A stretch of 64,000 nucleotides of DNA from Haloplasma contractile SSD-17B. GTDB lineage: Bacteria > Bacillota_I > Bacilli_A > Haloplasmatales > Haloplasmataceae. Positions 54,799 through 63,321 of the stretch are shown in pieces. The stretch is from NCBI RefSeq assembly GCF_000215935.2, contig NZ_AFNU02000010.1, positions 49,997 through 113,996 of the forward strand, given 5' to 3'. The notes below the pieces were generated by a model. It was not told the DNA's origin. It made no database searches and worked only from the letters and a program-made list of their open reading frames with translations. The translations under genes were made by a program, and so were the position numbers. Positions within the stretch are counted from its first letter, which is position 1; every line of letters starts with the position of its first letter.

Positions 54799-55917
54799 TT
54801 ATTTTGCAGTTTTTCTTTTTTTAAAGAACTGCATTATAAAAATTATTATTGATACTACGATTGGAGCAATCATTTCAAGCGGAAGATTTAAATAGTACGG
54901 CACAATCTTAAGACCTAAATGAATATGTCGGGTTAAATTATCTGCTAGCATAAAGGTCAAAAATGAAATCGCAATTAATGATGGTATAATGTATTGCCTA
55001 TAATTTTTTGTTTCAAAAATTCCATCAAGCAGTACTGTAACACCATATAAATACATCGCTATCTTTACCCCACCACCAACCATTAATAAGATCACTGCTA
55101 AAGAATCGACACGTTGTATCGCTTCTCCGATTGAGATTAATCGGAAGGTAACTAAGGTAGGAAACATTGCCTTCTCAGCCATATAAGGTCCTAATGATGT
55201 AATATTTATAAGGTTAATTACAGTCAGCAATAATCCTAATATAAAAATAGCCTTTAATCCTGTCCCTACTACTTTTTTCTTTTTATTTAAATGAGGAAAA
55301 ATCATCATAAATATGAATAGTTCACTAAAAGGAAAAGCAGTTGTTAGTGGGTAAGTTGTCTTCAAAACTGGTGCCCATCCATTTTCAAGAACCGGTAGCA
55401 TATTCTCAATCTTTACTATCCCTGAAGCTAACGGTAAAATAATAAATGAAAACCAAATTATAAGTGTGATGAAAAAAATAGATTCATTAAATCGTGCCAT
55501 TACCTCGATGCCAAGGTAAACTGCATATGAAATAACGAGCATAGCTAGTAAATGGGATATATAAATAGGGGTTGCAGGTAGAACATACAATACAACCATC
55601 TCACCTATATCGCGAATAACGAGTGTTCCAAACACGATGAAGTGAACAACATAGATGAATGATAAAATTTTACCGATTAGTTTTCCAAATATCTTTTCAA
55701 GTACCTTTCCAAAATGATCATCAGGATATTTGCTGAATATATAAGAATATACTAAAAAAAGAATGAGCCCCGAAACCATTCCGAGTAGGCTTGTAATCCA
55801 AGCATCCTGTTTCGCTCCCATTCCAACCCCTAGCACTGAAGAACTACCTAGACCTGCAATTATCATTAAACAGAATAATTGAAAAGGTGTTATATTTGTT
55901 TTTTCCACCATCATCAC
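54799..55917 (-). CDS. gerAB: Germination receptor permease subunit GerAB, second copy
   Basis: 372 residues, closely related to its two neighbours and closest by eye to the first copy (GLGSSSVLGVGMGAKQDAW identical in both). About ten helices; HLGLKIVPYYLNLPLEMI near the end. Starts in GTGATGATG just after AGAAAGTG, so the exact start is open by three codons. Separated by only 39 bases from the next gene. Divergence among copies lies in helices that form the ligand pocket in GerBB-type structures, so different germinants are possible (inference). Confidence 0.9.
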   Translation of the reverse strand: MMMVEKTNITPFQLFCLMIIAGLGSSSVLGVGMGAKQDAWITSLLGMVSGLILFLVYSYIFSKYPDDHFGKVLEKIFGKLIGKILSFIYVVHFIVFGTLVIRDIGEMVVLYVLPATPIYISHLLAMLVISYAVYLGIEVMARFNESIFFITLIIWFSFIILPLASGIVKIENMLPVLENGWAPVLKTTYPLTTAFPFSELFIFMMIFPHLNKKKKVVGTGLKAIFILGLLLTVINLINITSLGPYMAEKAMFPTLVTFRLISIGEAIQRVDSLAVILLMVGGGVKIAMYLYGVTVLLDGIFETKNYRQYIIPSLIAISFLTFMLADNLTRHIHLGLKIVPYYLNLPLEMIAPIVVSIIIFIMQFFKKRKTAK

Positions 55918-55985
55918 ACTTTCTATTGCGTTTATACAATACCATGTTCTATGATTTAAATCTTACCCAATTAAATGACGTTCTA

Positions 55986-57092
55986 TTATATAATGTTTAA
56001 CCTCTTTCTTACAAAAATATAACAAGCAATGAGTATAGGGAATATAATTTCAATTGGCAAATTAAAATAAGTGGGGACAATATTTAAACCAAAATCGATA
56101 TGTCTTGATTGATTTTTCGCTATTATAAATGTTAGAAAGTTAATCGCAATAATGCCAGGAATGATATATCTCCTGTACGATTTCGTTTCAAACACAGCAT
56201 CAATACCGATACATATTGCATATAAATAAACAGCTACCTTAACCCCTCCACATACCATTAATAATATCACAGCCAAAGCATCAAGTCTTTGAACTAACTC
56301 TCCAATAGCAATTAGTCTTGTTGTAAGTAATGTTGGAAAAAGTGCTTTTTCACTTAGATAGGGACCCAAAACGAATATATTCACTACATTGATTATTGTC
56401 AAAACAAAACCCACAAATACATAGGCTAAAATACCCCGACTTGCTATCTTTGATTTTTTATTCACATTAGGAAAGATCATTATAAAAACAAATAGTTCAC
56501 TATACGGAAAGGCAAGAGTTAAAGGGAAAGTCGTTTTAAGAATTGGTTTCCATCCCTGTTCTAAAATAGGAAATAGATTGTCAATTTTTATAATACCAGA
56601 CCCAATAGTCAATAAGACAAACAGTACAAACAAACCTACAGCTAGGTAAAAGCTAAGTTCATTGAATCGTCCCATCACCTCAATTCCTAAATAGACAGCA
56701 TATCCCACAACAACAAGTCCGATTAGTTGTGATAGATAGATCGGCGTTTCTGGTAGTACATATAGTTTTAACATTTCACCTATATCACGTTCTACTAATG
56801 TAGCAATCAAAATGAAATGTCCGATATATATAAGTGAAATCAATTTTCCGATCAATTTACCAAATAATTTTTCCATTACCTTGCAAAAGTTATGATTTGG
56901 ATATTGTTTAAAGATATAATAATAGATTAGAAAAAGGAGTAATCCCCCGATCATTCCAAGAATACTTGTGATCCATGCATCCTGTTTTGCACCCATGCCA
57001 ACACCTAAAACAGATGAACTACCCAGTCCAGCAATAACCATCATACAAAAGAGTTGAAAAGGAGTAATATTGGTTTTTTCCATATTAATCAC
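55986..57092 (-). CDS. gerAB: Germination receptor permease subunit GerAB, first copy
   Basis: 368 residues; same architecture as the following two copies. Recognised by GLGSSSVLGVGMGAKQDAW, YAVYLGIEVMGRFNE, FPYSELFVFIMIFP. It follows gerAC by 25 bases. ATG at 57083 (MEKTNITPF) is probably the true start, GTG at 57092 being part of the upstream AGTGTGAT site. Located in the spore inner membrane if sporulation occurs. Confidence 0.9.
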   Translation of the reverse strand: MINMEKTNITPFQLFCMMVIAGLGSSSVLGVGMGAKQDAWITSILGMIGGLLLFLIYYYIFKQYPNHNFCKVMEKLFGKLIGKLISLIYIGHFILIATLVERDIGEMLKLYVLPETPIYLSQLIGLVVVGYAVYLGIEVMGRFNELSFYLAVGLFVLFVLLTIGSGIIKIDNLFPILEQGWKPILKTTFPLTLAFPYSELFVFIMIFPNVNKKSKIASRGILAYVFVGFVLTIINVVNIFVLGPYLSEKALFPTLLTTRLIAIGELVQRLDALAVILLMVCGGVKVAVYLYAICIGIDAVFETKSYRRYIIPGIIAINFLTFIIAKNQSRHIDFGLNIVPTYFNLPIEIIFPILIACYIFVRKRLNII

Positions 57093-57117
57093 ACTTTCTA
57101 TTGCTATATAATAACTC

Positions 57118-58323
57118 TTATTTTTTAGATGGTTTCATATCCTTTATAAGTTCGTCCTTTGTAACACCCGGTCGTTCTATATCTACTTTCACATCATACT
57201 TGACTTCTAGTTCTGTAAAATGGTTATTCCAATCCTCCTTCAATGTTTTCCAAAGTGTTGGTTCTTGTCGGTGAATTGCTTCACCAAAACCAAACACATC
57301 AACTTTAAGCTCAGTCTGCAAATACTGAACAGTTTCAGTCATTTGATTTTTTATTTTCTTTTCAAATATTTTTTCAAGCTTGTCAATATTCTTAGGTTTT
57401 GATAAGTCTAGACTACAGCCCATTTCACCTATATTTGCCTTAACCGTATGAGATACAGTTATTGTTGGTTTTTTACTTTGTATTTTGACTTTCATTTTTG
57501 AACTAGTTTTAGATACTTCAATTGTATAAGTACCCTCTTCATCACACATTTCTGATAAAATCGTACTCGATACATCACCTGTGATATGGTTTAAGCCGCG
57601 ACTATGCGTTTCATCTAACCAGCCAATTAACTGATCGTGTTTAAAGACAGCGACATCTTTTAACTCTAATACTGCATCAGGATTTGTTGTTTGTATATTT
57701 TCTGTTTTTGCTCCTTTTTTGGGGTCTCCTGTTATCACTACACCAGCTACTGTTGAACTGTTTCCTTTAGCAACAATTGTATTTAATAACTCAAACACGG
57801 TTACAACTCTTGCTGATGCCCAGTTTGCTTCTATATTCGCTGCGATTTTCTCTATCTTGCTACCTGGAATAGTTTCAGCATGTGTTAAGACAGCTAAAAT
57901 ATCTTTCGCTTTCATATCCTTAGCAACAAATACCTGTACATTCCCCCTTACCTCAGCATCACGGATCATTAAGTCAACTGTTTCTGCTATCCCATCTCTA
58001 GCCATCTCTTCCCCATATACAAGCACATACATGTGAGCAAAAAATCCTTTTCGAGACATGGTGGTAGTTAACTTACGAATTGCTTTAAGTACTGATTCGC
58101 CCTCTGCGGTATAAACGACAACTGGTGATTTTGCGGTTTTAGATGTACCGGCTACCTCAGTTGGTATGATTTTTTGAATACTAATTTCATACCCCGCTTC
58201 CGTTTTATCAATCCCTAAAGCTGCCACAATTGCCAGTTCATTTAACTCTTTTTTACCCCAGCATCCGGCAAGAAATAAAATCACAACGAATAGAATTAGT
58301 ATGCGTGTTAGTTGTTTCATCAT
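57118..58323 (-). CDS. gerAC: Germination receptor lipoprotein GerAC
   Basis: 401 residues, Ger(x)C family. Signal peptide with lipobox LAGC followed by WGKKELNELAIVAALGID, the typical start of mature GerAC. Later blocks: GRGLNHITGD-like SRGLNHITGDV, and the C-terminal domain with LDVFGFGEAIHR and WNNHFTELEVKYDVKV. Part of the A-B-C receptor complex in the inner spore membrane. AGGAGGAATGATCAATA precedes the ATG. Confidence 0.93.
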   Translation of the reverse strand: MMKQLTRILILFVVILFLAGCWGKKELNELAIVAALGIDKTEAGYEISIQKIIPTEVAGTSKTAKSPVVVYTAEGESVLKAIRKLTTTMSRKGFFAHMYVLVYGEEMARDGIAETVDLMIRDAEVRGNVQVFVAKDMKAKDILAVLTHAETIPGSKIEKIAANIEANWASARVVTVFELLNTIVAKGNSSTVAGVVITGDPKKGAKTENIQTTNPDAVLELKDVAVFKHDQLIGWLDETHSRGLNHITGDVSSTILSEMCDEEGTYTIEVSKTSSKMKVKIQSKKPTITVSHTVKANIGEMGCSLDLSKPKNIDKLEKIFEKKIKNQMTETVQYLQTELKVDVFGFGEAIHRQEPTLWKTLKEDWNNHFTELEVKYDVKVDIERPGVTKDELIKDMKPSKK

Positions 58324-58392
58324 TATTGATCATTCCTCCTAACATAAAAGGTATAGTGCTATTCAAATACAATGTACACATTTAATTAACTA

Positions 58393-59169
58393 CTATCTCT
58401 TTACTGATCTATAATTTTTATTTTGTTTCGGTTTTTTAGGTCGTTCTTTATTTGGTTTTTTTTGACGCTCCGTATCATCCCCTGTGATAATCGTAGGACG
58501 CTTAAAGAAACTCCATAATGGAAACCGAACCACTGCATCTTTCATTTGTTGCATATTTATTGGTGCAAAAGGTGTCATGTACGGAACCCCAAACGATCTT
58601 AGGCTACATAAATGTAAAATCAACGCGTATACACCTAATGAAATACCATATAAACCGAAGGTTGCTCCAAGAAACATGAATACAAATCGCAAAAAACGGA
58701 CAGAGTTTGCGGAGTTATAAGTTGGGTTAATTAAGTTACTAATTGCAGTAAGGGATACAACAATAACCATAACTCCGGACACAATTCCGGCCTCTACAGC
58801 TGCTTGTCCAATAACAAGACCGCCTACTACCGTAACCGCGGAACCAACGGCACGAGGCATTCTGATTCCCGCTTCACGAAGGATTTCAAATGTTACCTCC
58901 ATAATTAAGGCTTCAATGAATGCAGGAAATGGAATTCCTTCTCTCTGAGCGGCTACACTAATCAAAAGCGGTGTCGGAAACATTTCTTGATGAAACGTTG
59001 TAATTGCGATATAAAATGATGGTGTTAATAAACCTAACGCAAAAGCAAAATACCGAATCATTCTTATTGTGCTAGCAACAATAAACCGATGATAATAGTC
59101 TTCAGCAGCTTGGAAAAATTGAGAAAAAACTGCGGGCACTATGAGTACAAATGGGGTCCCATCAATCAT
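58393..59169 (-). CDS. gerAA: gerAA, 3' part after a frameshift (membrane domain)
   Basis: Carries the GerA membrane domain: MIDGTPFVLIVPAVFSQFFQ, YIAITTFHQEMFPTPLL, EGIPFPAFIEALIMEVTFEI, AVGSAVTVVGGLVIGQAAV, and a Lys/Pro-rich basic tail. The same frame is open back to about 59322 and encodes the conserved ILESGYIEQLIEDDPFSIFP and NTERPDAAASAVLEGRVLI, so the ORF beginning at 59169 is only part of the gene. Joined to the 5' part by one base at an A7 run. Confidence 0.9.
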   Translation of the reverse strand: MIDGTPFVLIVPAVFSQFFQAAEDYYHRFIVASTIRMIRYFAFALGLLTPSFYIAITTFHQEMFPTPLLISVAAQREGIPFPAFIEALIMEVTFEILREAGIRMPRAVGSAVTVVGGLVIGQAAVEAGIVSGVMVIVVSLTAISNLINPTYNSANSVRFLRFVFMFLGATFGLYGISLGVYALILHLCSLRSFGVPYMTPFAPINMQQMKDAVVRFPLWSFFKRPTIITGDDTERQKKPNKERPKKPKQNKNYRSVKR

Positions 59170-59315
59170 AATTAAAACTCTACCCTCTAATACTGCAGAT
59201 GCCGCTGCATCCGGTCGCTCCGTATTATGAATAGTAGGAAAGATAGAAAACGGATCATCCTCAATTAGCTGCTCTATGTATCCACTCTCTAGGATTCCAT
59301 CTATTTTTATATTTT

Positions 59316-59996
59316 CTAATCTTTTTTTACCTCTTCTACAATATCATCATCTGCTACTCCATTCAGATACATTATATCAACATCAGTCTTTGTCCTTTCC
59401 CCTATTTTTTGATTCACTACTACTAGATTCTTATCTTTAATGCGCCGTCTCACTAACATCGTATTCGTTCGTAACGTTTCATTAAAAGAATCTTTCGGAC
59501 CTCTTACTACTGTCTGTGCGGTTGGCTCTGTTACTCCCCGATCTTTCCATCCCCTGGTTTCAATAATTAATGCCTGATCTAATCCATCAAATAAAAGTAC
59601 TGTATTACCGACTAATAGTTCATCAAATAGGCCATCGAATGTATTTTCTTCTGAAGTATCAATTAAGAAGTGTACATGTTCTACTATTACATTGTAAAAA
59701 TCCTTAACGGTCCTTATACTTGCATCCAAGGTCGTTTCTCGAATCTCAAGTGTTAGTGTCTTTAAGATATTTTCATAAACATAGTCTCCATTCGTTAACC
59801 CATCAATAACAAAGATTGCCATTTTATACTGTTTTTTTTCTCCAACAGTAAAATCCCTTCCTAGAAGATCATCACAATTAATTGTTTTTTTTATATAATC
59901 CATGTTTTTATGTAAACTTTTATATAGTGGTACTGACTTATTCGTGTTTTTTATATTCTGTTGTATTTTTGAAACCATCTCTTTAATTTTATTCAC
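59316..59996 (-). CDS. gerAA: gerAA, 5' part before a frameshift (cytoplasmic domain)
   Basis: N-terminal soluble domain of the GerA A subunit: DDLLGRDFTVG, AIFVIDGLTNGDYV, TVVRGPKDSFNETLRTNTML and VRRRIKDKNLVV are all family hallmarks. Starts at GTG 59996, eight bases after AGGAGGG. The frame ends in GTA AAA AAA GAT TAG; with one more A (or a -1 slip on A AAA AAA) it would run on as RLENIKIDGILESGY into the 3' part, giving a 534-residue protein. No other defect is seen. First gene of the gerAA-gerAC-gerAB(x3) operon. Confidence 0.9.
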   Translation of the reverse strand: MNKIKEMVSKIQQNIKNTNKSVPLYKSLHKNMDYIKKTINCDDLLGRDFTVGEKKQYKMAIFVIDGLTNGDYVYENILKTLTLEIRETTLDASIRTVKDFYNVIVEHVHFLIDTSEENTFDGLFDELLVGNTVLLFDGLDQALIIETRGWKDRGVTEPTAQTVVRGPKDSFNETLRTNTMLVRRRIKDKNLVVVNQKIGERTKTDVDIMYLNGVADDDIVEEVKKD

Positions 59997-60005
59997 GATT
60001 AGCAC

Positions 60006-60214
60006 CCTCCTATCCTCTTTTTATTACTGAGTAAAAAGTGACTGATAGTTAATAGACTTAAGTTTGTTTGACATTGTTTATTTAATTTTATAAATTGTGT
60101 ATATCTATTTTATACTAGTTATTCTTGTTCAAATTACTAGTCTTATACTCCTATGTTATTTTTTTACAATTTATTTAATTTATGAGTACTTTTAGATTTT
60201 TTTACATTCAAAAT
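60006..60214. other. Upstream region of the gerA operon
   Basis: AT-rich. A forespore sigma-G promoter would be expected here, but only weak matches are visible, so none is called. Confidence 0.35.
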
Positions 60215-60245
60215 AAAAAACCTAGAATCTGAATTGTTCTAGGTT
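60215..60245 (-). terminator. Terminator-like hairpin downstream of the amine oxidase gene
   Basis: AACCTAGAA / TTCTAGGTT followed by TTTTTATTTT on the minus strand, about 160 bases past the stop at 60407. Confidence 0.75.
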
Positions 60246-60406
60246 CATATATATCTTGATCGCCATGTAATTGTTTATGTAATTGTTATATGATATGTAA
60301 ATGTATATAATAATTTACATATATTAATGGTATTTGTTTTTACGGCTTTGCCTCGTATTAAAAACAGGTTTATCCTTAAAAGTTTACATAGTTTAATTCG
60401 TAAAAT

Positions 60407-62068
60407 CTATTCACACTTTTTTAGATTATCTTTTCTCATTTTACAATTCGTTGCTAGCATGTTTGCCGTTACCATACCAGTTTGTAGAGCCCCTTGTATC
60501 CATGCGTGGAATGGGGATACATGTTCCCCCGCAAAATAGACGCGATCATTAAACTCAGGTAATGTAGTTGGGTATGCAAACAATCGATTCTGCTCAGGAT
60601 AATACACAGTAAACGCTCCTAAATATAAATCACGTCTTTCCCAGTTGATTGTTTGGTAGTCTTCAACAACATGATCTAAATAACCACGAGGTAAATTATG
60701 CACTTCTTCAACCTGCCGTTTTATTGTTTTAAATCGAAACTCATCACTTAAGTTACCGATTCGAGTTGCATCCTCAGCAATATTATAGGAACCAGTCAAG
60801 ACACCATATCTCTCGTTATATTTATGAGAGGGATACCACATCGTATTGATTGGTAAATCCGTAATGGCACCTCCTCCGATGATTGTCTCCCCACCTATTG
60901 TCCGTTCCCAAAATCGCTCATTACAAAGTAGGGCTGTTTTTTGTGACGTACTATAGTTTACCTCACGAATTGCTCTCATTTTTAAATTTGAAAATTGAGG
61001 ATATATATCTATCACCCTTAAAGTAGAAAACGGAATTGTACATACTACATAATCAAATTCTTCATTTATAGATTGATTTGTATTTCGATTTAAATAGCGT
61101 AACATGACGTTTCCTTTGGAGTTAGGTTGATATATCCCCGTTACTCTACAGCCTTGTTTAAATGTGATATTGCTTAACCCAGCTTTGGGTGTCATTAAAT
61201 CTTTATAGAATGCTTCAGGTAATTTATGTAATCCTCCCCCAATCTCATAAACATATGAATAACTCGCAAAGTACTCTTCTCGAGTCATCTCAAGAAAATT
61301 ATTGTAAAATAAGTTACGATCAATACCTAGTACCGCTGTCAAGAAATTAATTGCACCTTCGCTAATGACAAGTTGTTCACATGCCTTTCTTAAACTAATA
61401 TTATCAATTAGATTTATTCGGTAAGGATAAAACTCTCGTATAGCAAATAAAAACTTTCTGATTTCCGGTTTAGTTTGTACAATTGGATAGTTATAAATAA
61501 ACTCTATTAAGGATGACAATGACGTATTTCTTTCTGCTTCTCTCATGTTAAATAGTGGATATAAATATTTTCTGATTTCTTCGTCTATATCCTGACCAAC
61601 GATCCTTGTATTCTTTACATACATGATGTTGTTCATCGTTCTTTGTAAGAATGGATTCGTTTTCAAATTAAATTTATTAATATAGTGCCATACTGTTTCA
61701 TGTGAGACAGGAATTCTCATTGGACCAAGTTCGCCATATAAGTTTTGATTAAAATAATGGGTATGAATCCTACCACCAATATGCTCCTTTTCTCCTTCTA
61801 GAATTGTAATGTCAAATCCTAATTTGCGAAGTTCATGTGCTGCTGCGAGTCCTGCACTTCCTGCACCAATAATTCCGATTTTAATACCCTTGCAACTTCC
61901 ACTCGGTAAAATTTCTCTAATATCAGGTGGTGGACTAGCTATCTTTACTATATCATCAAAGTCCTCAAGTCTATTTAGTTCATTAAGTGCTTTTTTTAAC
62001 AAGGCATGACGATCAGCACGACTAGGATTCATGACTTGTTGTATTTGTTTTTCACGGTTAAAATTCAT
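60407..62068 (-). CDS. FAD-dependent amine oxidase family protein
   Basis: 553 residues, flavin monoamine oxidase/L-amino-acid oxidase fold. FAD-binding motif IKIGIIGAGSAGLAAAHELR (about 52-71), then EGEKEHIGGRIHTH, GELGPMRIP, and the C-terminal FAD motif VYFAGEHVSPFHAWIQGALQTG. Oxidises an amine or amino acid with release of hydrogen peroxide and ammonia; substrate unknown. The N-terminal 50 residues are an extra helical segment. Located between the gerA operon and a decayed ger remnant. Confidence 0.9.
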   Translation of the reverse strand: MNFNREKQIQQVMNPSRADRHALLKKALNELNRLEDFDDIVKIASPPPDIREILPSGSCKGIKIGIIGAGSAGLAAAHELRKLGFDITILEGEKEHIGGRIHTHYFNQNLYGELGPMRIPVSHETVWHYINKFNLKTNPFLQRTMNNIMYVKNTRIVGQDIDEEIRKYLYPLFNMREAERNTSLSSLIEFIYNYPIVQTKPEIRKFLFAIREFYPYRINLIDNISLRKACEQLVISEGAINFLTAVLGIDRNLFYNNFLEMTREEYFASYSYVYEIGGGLHKLPEAFYKDLMTPKAGLSNITFKQGCRVTGIYQPNSKGNVMLRYLNRNTNQSINEEFDYVVCTIPFSTLRVIDIYPQFSNLKMRAIREVNYSTSQKTALLCNERFWERTIGGETIIGGGAITDLPINTMWYPSHKYNERYGVLTGSYNIAEDATRIGNLSDEFRFKTIKRQVEEVHNLPRGYLDHVVEDYQTINWERRDLYLGAFTVYYPEQNRLFAYPTTLPEFNDRVYFAGEHVSPFHAWIQGALQTGMVTANMLATNCKMRKDNLKKCE

Positions 62069-62181
62069 ATTATTCAGTCCCCTAAAATGACTTATTTACT
62101 TCATTATATGAGATGAATAGGACAAATATATTACCTTTTTTGTATATTACGAATGAATATCTTAATTATTTAATATATTAA

Positions 62182-62210
62182 ATACCCATCTAGTTTAAAC
62201 CAGATAGGTA
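62182..62210 (-). terminator. Hairpin downstream of the ger remnant
   Basis: ACCYATCT / AGATRGGT stem on the minus strand followed by an AT-rich, T-poor tract; weak. Confidence 0.4.
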
Positions 62211-62264
62211 TAATGTAAATATGGGAGGTCAATTGCCTGTTATGAACCACTTTTATTTTGATAC

Positions 62265-63105
62265 TTAGTGTTTTCTTATAATTAATCTTTTAAGATATAT
62301 AACGATTATAACAACTAGAGGTATGATAAGTTCCATAGGTGGGTGTATATATTTTGGAACAAAATATAAGCCTCGCTCAATATGCTGAATAAGACTTTCA
62401 GCGACTAATACACCTCCAAGTGCTAATAATACACTGACAGGTAGGACTGCTCTCCTATGGTGTTTTAAATTAAAGCAGTCTTTTATTGCACTTGACGCTG
62501 TATATGCATATACGGTAACCTTAAAAAATGATCCTAATATTAGTAGTAGGACAATAATGGGATCTACACGTTGAATAAAGTTTGCGATATTAATTTTACG
62601 AACTGCCTTAACTATAGGAAAGGTTGAGTTTGTTGCTGTATAGACACCTAGTGATGTAATATTAACTAACGTAATAGTATTATTCGATTCAGAGTGCACT
62701 TTTTCAGCATCTTTATTCGATTTACTATTCCCTTCTTTTGTATTTTCCTGCTCTTCTTCTAACGAAAAGGATATGACTGAACTCTTTGTACATCCGGTTA
62801 TATGACAAGACCCTTTACTTTCATCTTGACTTAACCACCCAACTAACTTGTCATTTTTAAAGACCGCTATCTCAGCTAAATGTAAAATTGCAGGATCGCT
62901 AATTTTTTCAACATATCTAAATCATTTCCTTTATTAGATTTCCAATAATCTTGAGTCCTATCATAACAGGATCCTTTCCATCACTTACCAAACTCGATAC
63001 AAGTTCATCCATCACAAGTGACTTCGTTGCAGCCTATGACTTAGATGATGTTTCTAGTATACCAAAGATATCATTAGGAGGTAATATTTCAGGAGGGGTT
63101 AAATA
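62265..63105 (-). pseudogene. Decayed gerAC-gerAB fusion remnant
   Basis: From 63105 the minus strand encodes broken GerAC sequence in three frames: PPNDIFGILET then a stop, ATKSLVMDELVSSLVSDG, KSNKGNDLDMLKK, and SDPAILHLAEIAVFKNDKLV with GWLSQDESKG (intact GerAC has VLELKDVAVFKHDQLIGWL). The last frame runs through a Glu/Lys/Asn-rich joint straight into the C-terminal third of a GerAB (TITLVNITSLG, NFIQRVDPIIVLLLILG, KVTVYAYTASSAI). A deletion must have fused the two genes. The open tail 62265-62699 alone would give 144 residues. Confidence 0.8.
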
Positions 63106-63194
63106 ACAGTTACAATAAACCTATCTAAATCTACCTAAACGTATATATAAATGAATAGATTTTAATCAGTAAATACTTGAGTAGTAGGAATATC

Positions 63195-63233
63195 AAAATC
63201 AACATTAAAGCACATTTGATGTTGATTTTTTTG
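63195..63233. terminator. Orphan hairpin before the TnpB gene
   Basis: AAAATCAACAT / ATGTTGATTTT stem with T run on the plus strand. No intact gene ends here. Confidence 0.5.
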
Positions 63234-63254
63234 TTGAAAGATTACCATATCATA

Positions 63255-63283
63255 TTGTAAAACGAACATATGTTTGGTAAAAT
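63255..63283 (+). promoter_or_regulatory. Promoter of the TnpB gene
   Basis: TTGTAA and TAAAAT separated by 17 bases that include GAACATATGTTT, a palindromic motif. Confidence 0.5.
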
Positions 63284-63321
63284 ATGGGTATAGGGAATTT
63301 GTGATATGGGGAGGTGATACT

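Noticed and set aside
60050..60130. Sigma-G type promoter (GAATAA and ATATACA) before gerAA
   Set aside because: Spacing is 15 bases and the hexamers are poor matches in very AT-rich sequence.
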